Assembly (NCBI GenBank): GCA_003650675.1
Contig: QMRH01000001.1
Coordinates: 24,814 to 88,813 of the forward strand
Direction of reading: 5' to 3'
Source of the DNA: Thermoprotei archaeon
GTDB lineage: Archaea > Thermoproteota > Thermoprotei > Thermofilales > B20-G17
DNA: 64,000 bases
Positions within the stretch are counted from its first letter, which is position 1. Every line of letters starts with the position of its first letter. The position numbers and the translations under genes are program-made. This document shows, in pieces, positions 43,413 through 50,972 of the stretch. A model generated the notes under the pieces. The model saw only the letters and a list, made by a program, of their open reading frames with translations. It made no database searches and was not told the origin of the DNA.

Positions 43413-43468
43413 ATTGATTAAAATAAATGCTCTTTCACCAGCTAAAAGAAGAAACTACAAGAATGTCT

Positions 43469-43960
43469 TCACTTTCGGTTCCTTTGTAATTGTAATTTCT
43501 CCTGTAGGTTTTCTGGAGTTAATGTTATACTAGCTAACCCCTTTTTCCTGATAAAATCTATTAGCTCCCTGTCAAGCGTCAGAAAGTACATTTCGCTAGT
43601 GGTAGCCGTAGCGTACAGAATGTCATCGAAGATATCCCTATGTCCTAGCCCGTAAAGCCTCAGCGCCTCTCTGAAGGCCGATGGAGACTCGTCTACAGCT
43701 TTGAGACCGTAAACGACGGCGGCAACGCCAGCTTCAACCATTTCGTATGCTTCTTTCAGCCTCAGCTGGCCACGCTTCACCTCCCTCAGGAGGATGAGAA
43801 CTGCCTCTAGGACGCTATACCTCGAGTAGTAGACCCAAACCTCCCCCCTATGTTCAGCTAAGAGCTTCAAACAACGCTCCACCCTCTCGCCGACATTCAC
43901 CCCAAATGATGGCAGCAGAAACGACGTGTCAAGCAGAATGGCCAGCCTCATCTCAGGCAC
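43469..43960 (-). CDS. VapC-type PIN domain toxin
   Basis: A 163-residue PIN domain: the acidic residues of the active site appear at LLDTSFLLP (Asp near 10), the Glu in VLEAVLIL (about 52), and the late GHRDIFDDILYATA (Asp pair near 113-117) and LTLDRELIDF. PIN toxins cleave tRNA or rRNA. The antitoxin gene is directly upstream with an 8-nt overlap, the classic order. Both genes are noticeably richer in G and C, with codons such as CTC, AGC and GAG used more than by their neighbours, suggesting recent transfer. The start could also be at the Met four codons in. Confidence 0.85.
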   Translation of the reverse strand: MPEMRLAILLDTSFLLPSFGVNVGERVERCLKLLAEHRGEVWVYYSRYSVLEAVLILLREVKRGQLRLKEAYEMVEAGVAAVVYGLKAVDESPSAFREALRLYGLGHRDIFDDILYATATTSEMYFLTLDRELIDFIRKKGLASITLTPENLQEKLQLQRNRK

Positions 43961-44201
43961 CTAGAAGCTCCCGCTGAGTTTCCAAGCTAGCTTTCTCAGC
44001 CTCCTCGAACGACATCTTCAGCTTTTTAGGCGAGCGGAGCGAGGCCTCGAAGAAGTCCTCCACTTTCCTTAGCACTAAGCTTTCACCCTTAACTATGAGG
44101 ATAAGTTTATCTCCCTCTCTGATATCCAGTGTCTCTACAACCCGTCTAGGCAAGTAGACCGCGTATTTCTTTCCAACCCTTACACTCATAACCTGACTCA
44201 A
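43953..44201 (-). CDS. VapB-type AbrB antitoxin
   Basis: The N-terminal ~45 residues are an AbrB/SpoVT swapped-hairpin DNA-binding domain (MSVRVGKKYAVYLPRRVVETLDIREGDKL), followed by a toxin-binding tail. First start TTG at 44201 (82 residues); the ATG at 44189 begins exactly at the AbrB domain and is likely the true start. It overlaps the toxin gene by 8 nt. The palindrome TATCTGAC-ATA-GTCAGATA at 44220-44238, close upstream, is probably its own operator. Together with the toxin it forms a vapBC module. Confidence 0.85.
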   Translation of the reverse strand: MSQVMSVRVGKKYAVYLPRRVVETLDIREGDKLILIVKGESLVLRKVEDFFEASLRSPKKLKMSFEEAEKASLETQRELLGA

Positions 44202-44219
44202 CCAGGTATCACCAGAAAA

Positions 44220-44238
44220 TATCTGACATAGTCAGATA
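44220..44238. promoter_or_regulatory. Probable vapBC autoregulatory operator
   Basis: TATCTGAC-ATA-GTCAGATA is a perfect inverted repeat with 8-nt arms, 19-30 nt upstream of the antitoxin start and overlapping the expected TATA region (TTTTTATC on the minus strand). Type II antitoxins with AbrB domains bind such palindromes. Confidence 0.55.
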
Positions 44239-44477
44239 AAAACCTTACCTCTCAACTGCTAACATTTACGTGTAAGATTCAGTTAACGGCGCTTAAGCGG
44301 TCGCGTTGAGCTGGAGAACAAAAATAAAATGATTTTACATTAAAGCCCTAGAGGATCTCTGGATTATCCAATACCAGACCTTATCTTTTCTTGGATTTAT
44401 AGAGAAGAATATGAAACAGCTGGTTAAATAGAATCGGTTAGTGGACATTAATTATTGTTGTGTTGTAGAGAAAAGGT
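44239..44477. other. Intergenic region
   Basis: AT-rich sequence between the vapBC operator and the end of the flavoprotein gene. No repeat, RNA or coding signal was recognised. Confidence 0.4.
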
Positions 44478-45872
44478 TTAGCTTTCAAGATCTCTATGGA
44501 TGCTGTTCACCGCCTTTAAGGCTTCTGCGAGGGCCTCTATTACTGTCCCCTCGCCGGAGGTTACGTCTCCTGCCGCGTATACTCTATCAAGTGAGGTACG
44601 TCCATTCTCATCGACTATTATTCTGCCTTTTCTATCTGCTTTTAGTCCAGGTGTTGTTGCTTGGATTATCGGGTTTACGGAGGCTCCTATGGCTATTACT
44701 ACTGTATCTGCCTCTATCTCGAACTCGCTTCCAGGTATGGGTATGGGTCTTCTCCTACCGCTTTCATCAGGTTCCCCTAACCTCATTTTTATACAACGTA
44801 TTTTCTTTACCCAGCCTTTTTCATCTCCTATGAATTCTATTGGTTGGGTCAGGAACTGGAACTTGACACCTTCCTCCATGGCGTTCTCCACTTCCTCTCT
44901 CCTTGCTGGCATTTCTTTTTCAGTTCTCCTGTAAATTATTGTGACTTCAGCTCCTAGTCTAAGCGAAATGCGTGCCACATCCATAGCTGTGTTTCCTCCG
45001 CCCACCACTACAACACGTTTGCCTACTTTAATTGGGGTATCGTAATCGGGGAAGCGGTATGCTTTCATTAAGTTGACTCTTATCAGAAACTCGTTTGCCG
45101 AGTATATTCCGTTTAACTCTTCACCGGGAATTCTCAGGAACCGTGGTGTACCGGCACCGGTTGATATCAAGACGGCGTCGTATTCTTTGAGGAGTTCGGC
45201 CACGGTGACGGCCTTACCGACCACGTAATCTACTTTAATTTCTACACCAAGTTTCCTCAGGTAGTTTATGTATGCATCGAGAACATGTCTTGGAAGCCTA
45301 AACTCAGGTATACCGTAGACCATCACTCCTCCCGGTCTATGTAAAGCCTCATAGATTGTCACCTTGTATCCCAGTTTTCTAAGTCTGGCGGCAGCGAATA
45401 GACCTGCTGGCCCTGAACCAACTATAGCGACGCTTTTACCGTTCTCCACTATTTTTTCTGGAACCTTTATCCCTTTCTTTATCTCATAGTCTCCCAGAAA
45501 CCTTTCTAATCTACCTATGAAAACGGGATCTCCTATTCTCTTCATAACACAAACTTCCTGGCATAAGAGTTCCTGTGGACATACTCTACCCGTTATGGCT
45601 GGAAACTCGTTCGTTTCCTTTATCTTTTCTATAGCCTCCTCAAAACGTCTTTCTTTTAACAGCCGTATAAATCCGGGAATATCTATGTGCAGGGGGCAGG
45701 CTTTAACACAGGGTGGTTGGGGACATTGAAGACATCTTTCCGCCTCCCTTAAAGCTTCCTCAAGATTGTATCCAAGCGCAACCTCTTTGAACGTTGTTCT
45801 ACGCTCCTTTAAGCTAAGCTTTCTCATGGGTGTACCTTCACGTATAATCTTCCTCTGCCCCATGTTATTCAC
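44478..45872 (-). CDS. NfnB/SudA/GltD-like NADPH flavoprotein
   Basis: The N-terminal Cys-rich domain (about 35-110, CLQCPQPPCVKACPLH and GRVCPQELLCQEVC) binds two 4Fe-4S clusters. It is followed by two Rossmann dinucleotide-binding regions, VAIVGSGPAGLFAAARL (FAD) and VVVVGGGNTAMDVARISL (NADPH), and ends with VYAAGDVTSGEG. This is the common GltD-like organisation of NfnB (NADPH/ferredoxin/NADH bifurcating transhydrogenase large subunit), SudA and glutamate synthase small subunit. Coupling to an NfnA-like gene (8-nt overlap, upstream) favours NfnB/SudA. It would transfer electrons between ferredoxin, NADH and NADPH in the cytoplasm. Confidence 0.87.
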   Translation of the reverse strand: MNNMGQRKIIREGTPMRKLSLKERRTTFKEVALGYNLEEALREAERCLQCPQPPCVKACPLHIDIPGFIRLLKERRFEEAIEKIKETNEFPAITGRVCPQELLCQEVCVMKRIGDPVFIGRLERFLGDYEIKKGIKVPEKIVENGKSVAIVGSGPAGLFAAARLRKLGYKVTIYEALHRPGGVMVYGIPEFRLPRHVLDAYINYLRKLGVEIKVDYVVGKAVTVAELLKEYDAVLISTGAGTPRFLRIPGEELNGIYSANEFLIRVNLMKAYRFPDYDTPIKVGKRVVVVGGGNTAMDVARISLRLGAEVTIIYRRTEKEMPARREEVENAMEEGVKFQFLTQPIEFIGDEKGWVKKIRCIKMRLGEPDESGRRRPIPIPGSEFEIEADTVVIAIGASVNPIIQATTPGLKADRKGRIIVDENGRTSLDRVYAAGDVTSGEGTVIEALAEALKAVNSIHRDLES

Positions 45873-46704
45873 CTCCCTTAACCTTGGTTTGAAGTAGCTC
45901 TAGAGCCCTCTTTTCTTCCTGAATGTACGTGCGTAGCCTCGACATCAGTGAATCGAAGTCCACTTCATGGGCATCAAACTCAGGACCATCCACGCAGGCA
46001 AACTTCATTTGGCCACCTACTATAACTCTGCAGGCACCACACATCCCTGTACCGTCAACCATTATAGGATTAAGGCTCACGATCGTTTTTATATTGTAAT
46101 TCCTAGTAACATCTGCCACGACCTTCATCATTATTGCGGGACCAACTGCATAAACTAGATCTACTTTACGTCCCTCCCTCAAAATATCCTTAAGTTGGTC
46201 CGTAACAAACCCCTTTCTCCCCCTACTCCCGTCATCAGTAGTTATGTAGAATTCATCGCTAACTGACTTTATTTCCTCCTCCAGTATTAACAGGTTACTG
46301 CTTCTTGCTCCTACTATGGAGATAACGTTGTTACCGGCTTTCTTAAGCTCACGGGCCACCGGGTAAATACATGCTGTCCCGACACCACCACCAATACAGA
46401 TGACCGTACCGTATTTTTTGATTTCAGTGGGGTTGCCGAGTGGACCCGATATATTAAGTATATTGTCACCTTCCTTCAACAACCCAAGTTTTATTGTGCT
46501 TACCCCTATTTCCTGAAACACAAGTAATATTGTTCCTTCCTTTCTATTCCAGTCCACTACAGTGAGTGGGATTCGTTCTCCCCTTTCATCGACACGTACT
46601 ACTACGAACTGGCCAGCCTTAACGTTACGTGCTACATGAGGGGCTTTCACTTTTATCGACTTTATTCGCGGCGCTAAAACCCTTTTTTCGACAATAGGAT
46701 ACAT
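45865..46704 (-). CDS. NfnA/SudB-like ferredoxin-NADP reductase subunit
   Basis: A 279-residue FNR-fold protein with the order FAD-binding barrel (residues ~10-90), NAD(H)-binding domain (GTVICIGGGVGTACIYPVAREL) and a C-terminal 2Fe-2S loop (DGTGMCGACRVIVGG...FACVDGPEF), the pattern of dihydroorotate dehydrogenase PyrK-like NfnA and sulfide dehydrogenase subunit beta. With NfnB it would bifurcate electrons from NADPH to ferredoxin and NAD. The gene overlaps the larger subunit by 8 nt. The upstream region 46705-46992 has no clear promoter to me. Confidence 0.9.
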   Translation of the reverse strand: MYPIVEKRVLAPRIKSIKVKAPHVARNVKAGQFVVVRVDERGERIPLTVVDWNRKEGTILLVFQEIGVSTIKLGLLKEGDNILNISGPLGNPTEIKKYGTVICIGGGVGTACIYPVARELKKAGNNVISIVGARSSNLLILEEEIKSVSDEFYITTDDGSRGRKGFVTDQLKDILREGRKVDLVYAVGPAIMMKVVADVTRNYNIKTIVSLNPIMVDGTGMCGACRVIVGGQMKFACVDGPEFDAHEVDFDSLMSRLRTYIQEEKRALELLQTKVKGGE

Positions 46705-46992
46705 TACTAGCCCCCTACCTTTAAAAGTTTTAAGGTACAGTACTAAAATATTAACTATTTAACCTGCTTAACTTTAATGTAAGACATTTAATTAAAAGAC
46801 AAAAATTAAAGAACCTTTAGGAAAAACAACGTATTCATATGCCTCAAAATATAGTTAAAAAATAAAATTTAAGCCTGTTTTCAATGAAACCATTGATTTG
46901 AAAATATTGTATTTTCAGATAAAGAATACAAGTGATTGAGCTTAGGTTTATGGGCAGAGGTGTTTTAATTAAACTGAACGAATAGTTAACTA

Positions 46993-47757
46993 GTGTACTT
47001 AGTGAATAGGAAAAGTTATTCAAGAAGTGATGTTATGTTCGATGAGTATTCATCGTGGAGAACGATAGAAGAGAAGTTTGTTATTGAGGCATTTGATGAG
47101 ATAGCAGAAGGTTACCAGCATTGGCGTAGCAGACCATGGGGCAGGATTAAAAACTTGGCACTACGTGTTTTCCGTAGAGATCCTATACTTGATGCTGGTT
47201 GCGGCAGCGGAAGACATTCCATTTTTTTACTGGAAAACGGAAGAGAGGTTGTTGCACTTGACATATCGATTTCAATGCTCAAAAAATATAGGGATGCTGC
47301 TAAAAGGAGGCTGTTAACAAGTAGACTGAATCCGGTCCAGGGAAGCGTTGTTTTAATGCCTTTTAGGGCAAATGCTTTTAACGGAATTCTTTGCATAGCT
47401 GTATTACATAATATTCCGGGGAGTGTACGGAGACTAGAAGCTTTAAGGGAGATCAAAAGACTATTGAAACCCAACGCCGTAGCCATTTTAACGGTTTGGT
47501 CCCTCCTTCAACCCCGAATGATGTTAAAAGCCCTCAAGTGTAAACTATTTCATTCAAATATATGTAGAGACTTCGGGGATGTCCTAATACCTTGGAGAAA
47601 AAGGGGGAAGACTATTCTACGTTTCTACCATCTATTTACATCCGGTGAAATCAGGAATATTGTGAACAAGGTGGGTTTCAGTATAAATTTAATAGAAGTT
47701 TTCGGCCGTGAATACTTGGTGTTTCCGCGGAATTTTTTGCTGGTGCTATCACCGTAA
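46993..47757 (+). CDS. Trm9/ALKBH8-like SAM methyltransferase
   Basis: A class I methyltransferase of 254 residues. The segment EAFDEIAEGYQHWRSRPWGRIKNLAL followed by the SAM-binding motif LDAGCGSGRHSIFLLENG matches the Trm9 family, which methylates carboxymethyluridine in the tRNA wobble position. The post-I acidic end (VALDIS), LCIAVLHNI and LLKPNAVAILTVW are also typical. The archaeal partner for uridine carboxymethylation is not in this window. Start GTG at 46993; an ATG at residue 15 (MFDEYSSW) is a plausible alternative. Confidence 0.82.
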   Translation: MYLVNRKSYSRSDVMFDEYSSWRTIEEKFVIEAFDEIAEGYQHWRSRPWGRIKNLALRVFRRDPILDAGCGSGRHSIFLLENGREVVALDISISMLKKYRDAAKRRLLTSRLNPVQGSVVLMPFRANAFNGILCIAVLHNIPGSVRRLEALREIKRLLKPNAVAILTVWSLLQPRMMLKALKCKLFHSNICRDFGDVLIPWRKRGKTILRFYHLFTSGEIRNIVNKVGFSINLIEVFGREYLVFPRNFLLVLSP

Positions 47758-47836
47758 ATATAACATTTTGCCAATATGAAAAATTTTTTAACTGATCGAA
47801 ATATATTTTTCTAGTAATATCTATGTTTTTTACAAT

Positions 47837-47852
47837 GTTTCACATGTGAAAC
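47837..47852. promoter_or_regulatory. 16-bp perfect palindrome upstream of a winged-helix gene
   Basis: GTTTCACATGTGAAAC lies about 28 bp before the TATA-like TTTAAATA at 47881-47888. Its spacing suits an activator or repressor site for the gene at 47929. It recalls bacterial parS (TGTTTCACGTGAAACA) with an AT insertion, but the resemblance may be chance. Confidence 0.45.
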
Positions 47853-47880
47853 CTATCTTTTCCAAAATGTTAAAAAAAGC

Positions 47881-47888
47881 TTTAAATA
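47881..47888 (+). promoter_or_regulatory. TATA box and ribosome site for the gene at 47929
   Basis: TTTAAATA at 47881-47888 precedes a GGAGGTG ribosome site at 47912-47918, 10 nt before the ATG at 47929. Confidence 0.5.
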
Positions 47889-47928
47889 GCGCTTAAGGTG
47901 AACATATAAATGGAGGTGTAATATCAAT

Positions 47929-48396
47929 ATGGATGAGAAAATAAAAGATTTTATTGTCGACCTCTACAAGGGTGGTCCATATCTAAGAGATAAGATGCCT
48001 GAAAAATATGAGAGCCTTATTGAACCCTGTCTTAATGAAGGTCTGATAGAAATTAGAAAAGAGGCCTTAGGAGATTTGATCTTCCTAAGCTACAAGGGTC
48101 TACAAGAAGCATTGAAGATACTAGGTGAAACAGTGGAAGTGGACGTAGATAGGGAACTATCAAACCTAACAAAGACCGAAGCAAAGATACTCGTCAACTT
48201 GTTGGGCGGCTTTAAGCCTATAAGAAGGCTACTTGAGGAAATCGGTACTCGAAAATACACCGCACTATACAGATTAGAGGAAAAAAGGCTGGTGAAAACC
48301 TATAAGGATACACAGAGAGCCAGAAACTACAGGGTTATAATACTTTCACCCAGAGGCATTAAAGTAGCAGAAGCCCTCAAAAAATATATCCGGTAG
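47929..48396 (+). CDS. Winged-helix DNA-binding protein
   Basis: The 155-residue protein appears to have two winged-helix parts: an N-terminal helical segment (KIKDFIVDLYKGGPYLRDKMPEKY...LNEGLIEIRKEALGDLIFLSYKG) and a second from about 80 to 150 (LTKTEAKILVNLLGGFKPIRRLLEEIGTRKYTALYRLEEKRLVKTYKD) ending with a wing (NYRVIILSPRG). Family unknown to me; likely a transcription regulator. The promoter is well formed, with a 16-bp palindrome upstream. It is convergent with the regulator at 48402. Confidence 0.65.
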   Translation: MDEKIKDFIVDLYKGGPYLRDKMPEKYESLIEPCLNEGLIEIRKEALGDLIFLSYKGLQEALKILGETVEVDVDRELSNLTKTEAKILVNLLGGFKPIRRLLEEIGTRKYTALYRLEEKRLVKTYKDTQRARNYRVIILSPRGIKVAEALKKYIR

Positions 48397-48401
48397 GGTA
48401 A

Positions 48402-49436
48402 CTATACTAGGGGGAATGAAAGTTCCTCAGCAACGTCATCCAATGATTTAGTAGCTGGTAGGCTCCAAACACCTGCCCTTAAAACCCCTCGAAAAGATAT
48501 TGTGTATTCTTTAAAATAATCGGGATCAACATAACCAATGAACCTATAATACCTAATATAATCCTTTTTTCTTAACTGTGAAATGATTCTCATTAAATCC
48601 AAAGCCCTTTCCTGTAGAATAGTGCCTATATATATTAAGAAGGGTCTACTTGTGGAAAGAAGCACTATATGAGTGTATGGTAGATAGGCAAGGGTTTTTG
48701 CAAAACCGCGTGCACTTTTTGTATCGGAAAATTCAAGGAAATGTAGGGATAGTGGTGTCCGGTAGTAATTCTGGAAAATCATAATTGAATTACGTTCCCA
48801 TAGTGGATAAACATGTTTATGGAAGTGGTAGGATATTAGCTGTTGGGATCGATTTATAATCTTCCCCATAGATGTTAATGATTTGAAGGGGTTTTTCATC
48901 TTCTCCTTAATAATATATAGATCAATTTCATCTACGGGCAACCTTTGTGTGATAGTAAATATCTGGGGCTTAGAAGCCTCCTTCTCGAAAACTTCTATAA
49001 AGTTCTTTAGGTCTACATCCAGGTGATTTCGTCTATGAATGGTCAAAGGAGAGTATGGTTCCCAGTAATATTCAATTAACCCGATTTCACCAAGCTCAGG
49101 TTCAGCTCCAAAGATTCCAACATATTCATCGAGATGTTCCTGAGGTATGGTGGCTTTCACGAAGAAATACTCTTTTTCTCCTAACACTTTTCCTATAGTC
49201 GTTACATAAGGTTTCTTGAAGTCCTTTAAGTCGTAGCCACGGTCTTCAAATAGGAAAAAGGACGGTATTAGCCCCATTTTCCAGTAGCTTGGAATAAATG
49301 AAATTTTAATCTTTTTTAGAAGATCCTTTATCTTGACACTTACATACGCTACAGTGAAGCCAGCATTCTCAGCTACATTTGTGTAATGTAACGCTCTTGG
49401 AATATTCTTTATAATTTTATACTCGGAATCACTAAT
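48402..49436 (-). CDS. Lrp/AsnC-like regulator paralogue, start uncertain
   Basis: The first canonical start (ATG 49277) would give 291 residues without a DNA-binding domain. The open frame continues upstream to a stop at 49494-49496 and encodes ISDSEYKIIKNIPRAL...NVAENAGFTVAYVSVKIKDLL, which aligns with the N-terminal winged helix of the regulator at 12850. With the ATT at 49436 the length is 344, against 343 in the paralogue. The YHFHKHV motif is shared. No ATG, GTG or TTG is available in frame; if one T of the TTT run near 49447 is an artefact, a GTG at 49452 would open the frame. TATA-like AAATATAT at 49477-49484 fits a leaderless start there. Confidence 0.7.
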   Translation of the reverse strand: MSDSEYKIIKNIPRALHYTNVAENAGFTVAYVSVKIKDLLKKIKISFIPSYWKMGLIPSFFLFEDRGYDLKDFKKPYVTTIGKVLGEKEYFFVKATIPQEHLDEYVGIFGAEPELGEIGLIEYYWEPYSPLTIHRRNHLDVDLKNFIEVFEKEASKPQIFTITQRLPVDEIDLYIIKEKMKNPFKSLTSMGKIINRSQQLISYHFHKHVYPLWERNSIMIFQNYYRTPLSLHFLEFSDTKSARGFAKTLAYLPYTHIVLLSTSRPFLIYIGTILQERALDLMRIISQLRKKDYIRYYRFIGYVDPDYFKEYTISFRGVLRAGVWSLPATKSLDDVAEELSFPLV

Positions 49437-49476
49437 TCTAATTACAAACCACCAAAATACTATATTAAATAGTATA

Positions 49477-49484
49477 ATATATTT
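49477..49484 (-). promoter_or_regulatory. TATA box for the regulator at 48402-49436
   Basis: AAATATAT on the minus strand lies about 27 nt before position 49452, the likely transcript start. Confidence 0.45.
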
Positions 49485-49496
49485 ATTATTGCTTCA

Positions 49497-49724
49497 TAAG
49501 AATTGGTAACAAAATACCTTTAAAACTATTTTTTAAGGATTTTTATCAAAATAAATATCAGAATACGTCAGGAAAATATGTACTATTGAAGAATTTTTAC
49601 CTGCCTGTTTTTGAGTTTTTGTTTTTGCATCTTTGGAAAAGATAACTTTTACTTCACGCATGGATTTTACACGTTGTACTGATATCTATCCTCTAGTATT
49701 TATCTTCATGGAAGTGTCTCTTCG
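49497..49724. other. Intergenic region between divergent genes
   Basis: AT-rich, with no recognised RNA, repeat or extra gene; it should hold the promoter of the primase-fold gene at 49725. Confidence 0.4.
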
Positions 49725-50972
49725 ATGGACTGCCTAAAATACTATTCAAAGCTAGATGTACAAAAGGAGATCATAGCTTTCCTAAAGGATAGATGGGTCG
49801 CGATCCATTGTACAAAAACATTGAAGAATGGGTCTCCCGTTCTCCTCAGGTACTATAAGGGAAAACCCTTGGTAATAACGAGCACTAGAGACCTTCTCTT
49901 TTTCATGAAGAAGTTTAAGTTCCTGCAACCTAGGACCTTCTATGGCTCTGCAAGCCTCTACCTAAAGCTAAAGGAGAAAGATGATGCTCTAAATTATATA
50001 GATAATATATATGCTAGGACACCCACGTGGGATGTAGATAGCCGACTTGAGTGGTGGAAAACCACATTAAAGGTTGCTAGGGTTATTGTAGACTACTTGG
50101 AGAAGGAGGGTGTTTATCGATCGGTTTACCTTAAATGGTCTGGACGGGGTCTTCACATACACATACATGAGAAAGCTTTTTCAAAGGAGGTCTACGATAA
50201 GATCCATCCGATAGACTTGTCTTACTCGATTGTCGAATATGTTTTAAAGAAGATCAGGGAAAAGGTGTTTACGATAAATAAAGAGGATAATGTTTCAATT
50301 AAAGTTGAAAATCTAATGGATCCTCAGAGAGTGTTTACGGCTCCATTAAGTTTACATAGGTTTCTCGACATATCATGTATAGCTTTTAGGCCAGAGGAGA
50401 TCGATTCTTTTGATGTATCCTGGCTTTCGCCTACATCCCCTAGACATAATCCGGACTGGAAGAAGTATATAGAAGGAGAAGCTGATGCATTAGCCTACAA
50501 AGCCTACAAGGTTATTGGCGCCTATCCAAAGCCTTCCCCGCCTCGCAGATTTCGTAAGCTTCCTCCCGTCGACGAACAGATAAAAAGGGTTTTAGAACAG
50601 TATCCAAAAACCTCCGTCAGTCTCCTTAGATATAATTTAAATCCAAGAGAATTAAAGAAGAGGGATTTGCGGGGGGATAGTAAAAAAGCTGTGGAATTCT
50701 TGGAGGACATTTTAAGCCACTATATTCAAGGTAAAATAAGCTTCGAGGAAGCTCGAAACCTCATAGTCCATTACCGTGACATAGTTATTCCAAGTTTAGA
50801 CTACATCCCCGAAGTAAAGGAAAATATTAGGGGGTTGTTCCATGAAGTTTTAAATATAATTAGCAAGCTGAGGAGTCCCTCAAAGGTTAAAGAATGGCTT
50901 TTAAGTCACGGGCCTCCACGGTCAGCGGATTTAAAGCATTTTATAGAAGGTTGTGATGAAGGGGTGTACTAA
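49725..50972 (+). CDS. Archaeo-eukaryotic primase (PriS-fold) protein
   Basis: The protein has the catalytic motifs of the AEP superfamily: a DxD pair in TWDVDS (D103, D105), the SGRGLHIHIH loop (about 139-148), and PQRVFTAPLSLHR (about 205-217) for the third motif. It is 415 residues, longer than normal archaeal PriS (about 330-350), with an additional C-terminal helical region of ~120 residues. It could be the replicative small primase subunit or an accessory primase/polymerase. The 3' end overlaps, tail to tail, the DNA ligase gene by 4 nt. Confidence 0.8.
   Translation: MDCLKYYSKLDVQKEIIAFLKDRWVAIHCTKTLKNGSPVLLRYYKGKPLVITSTRDLLFFMKKFKFLQPRTFYGSASLYLKLKEKDDALNYIDNIYARTPTWDVDSRLEWWKTTLKVARVIVDYLEKEGVYRSVYLKWSGRGLHIHIHEKAFSKEVYDKIHPIDLSYSIVEYVLKKIREKVFTINKEDNVSIKVENLMDPQRVFTAPLSLHRFLDISCIAFRPEEIDSFDVSWLSPTSPRHNPDWKKYIEGEADALAYKAYKVIGAYPKPSPPRRFRKLPPVDEQIKRVLEQYPKTSVSLLRYNLNPRELKKRDLRGDSKKAVEFLEDILSHYIQGKISFEEARNLIVHYRDIVIPSLDYIPEVKENIRGLFHEVLNIISKLRSPSKVKEWLLSHGPPRSADLKHFIEGCDEGVY

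Noticed and set aside
47837..47852. True ParB parS site
   Set aside because: Two extra central bases compared with the parS consensus and no parA/parB genes nearby; kept only as a possible operator.
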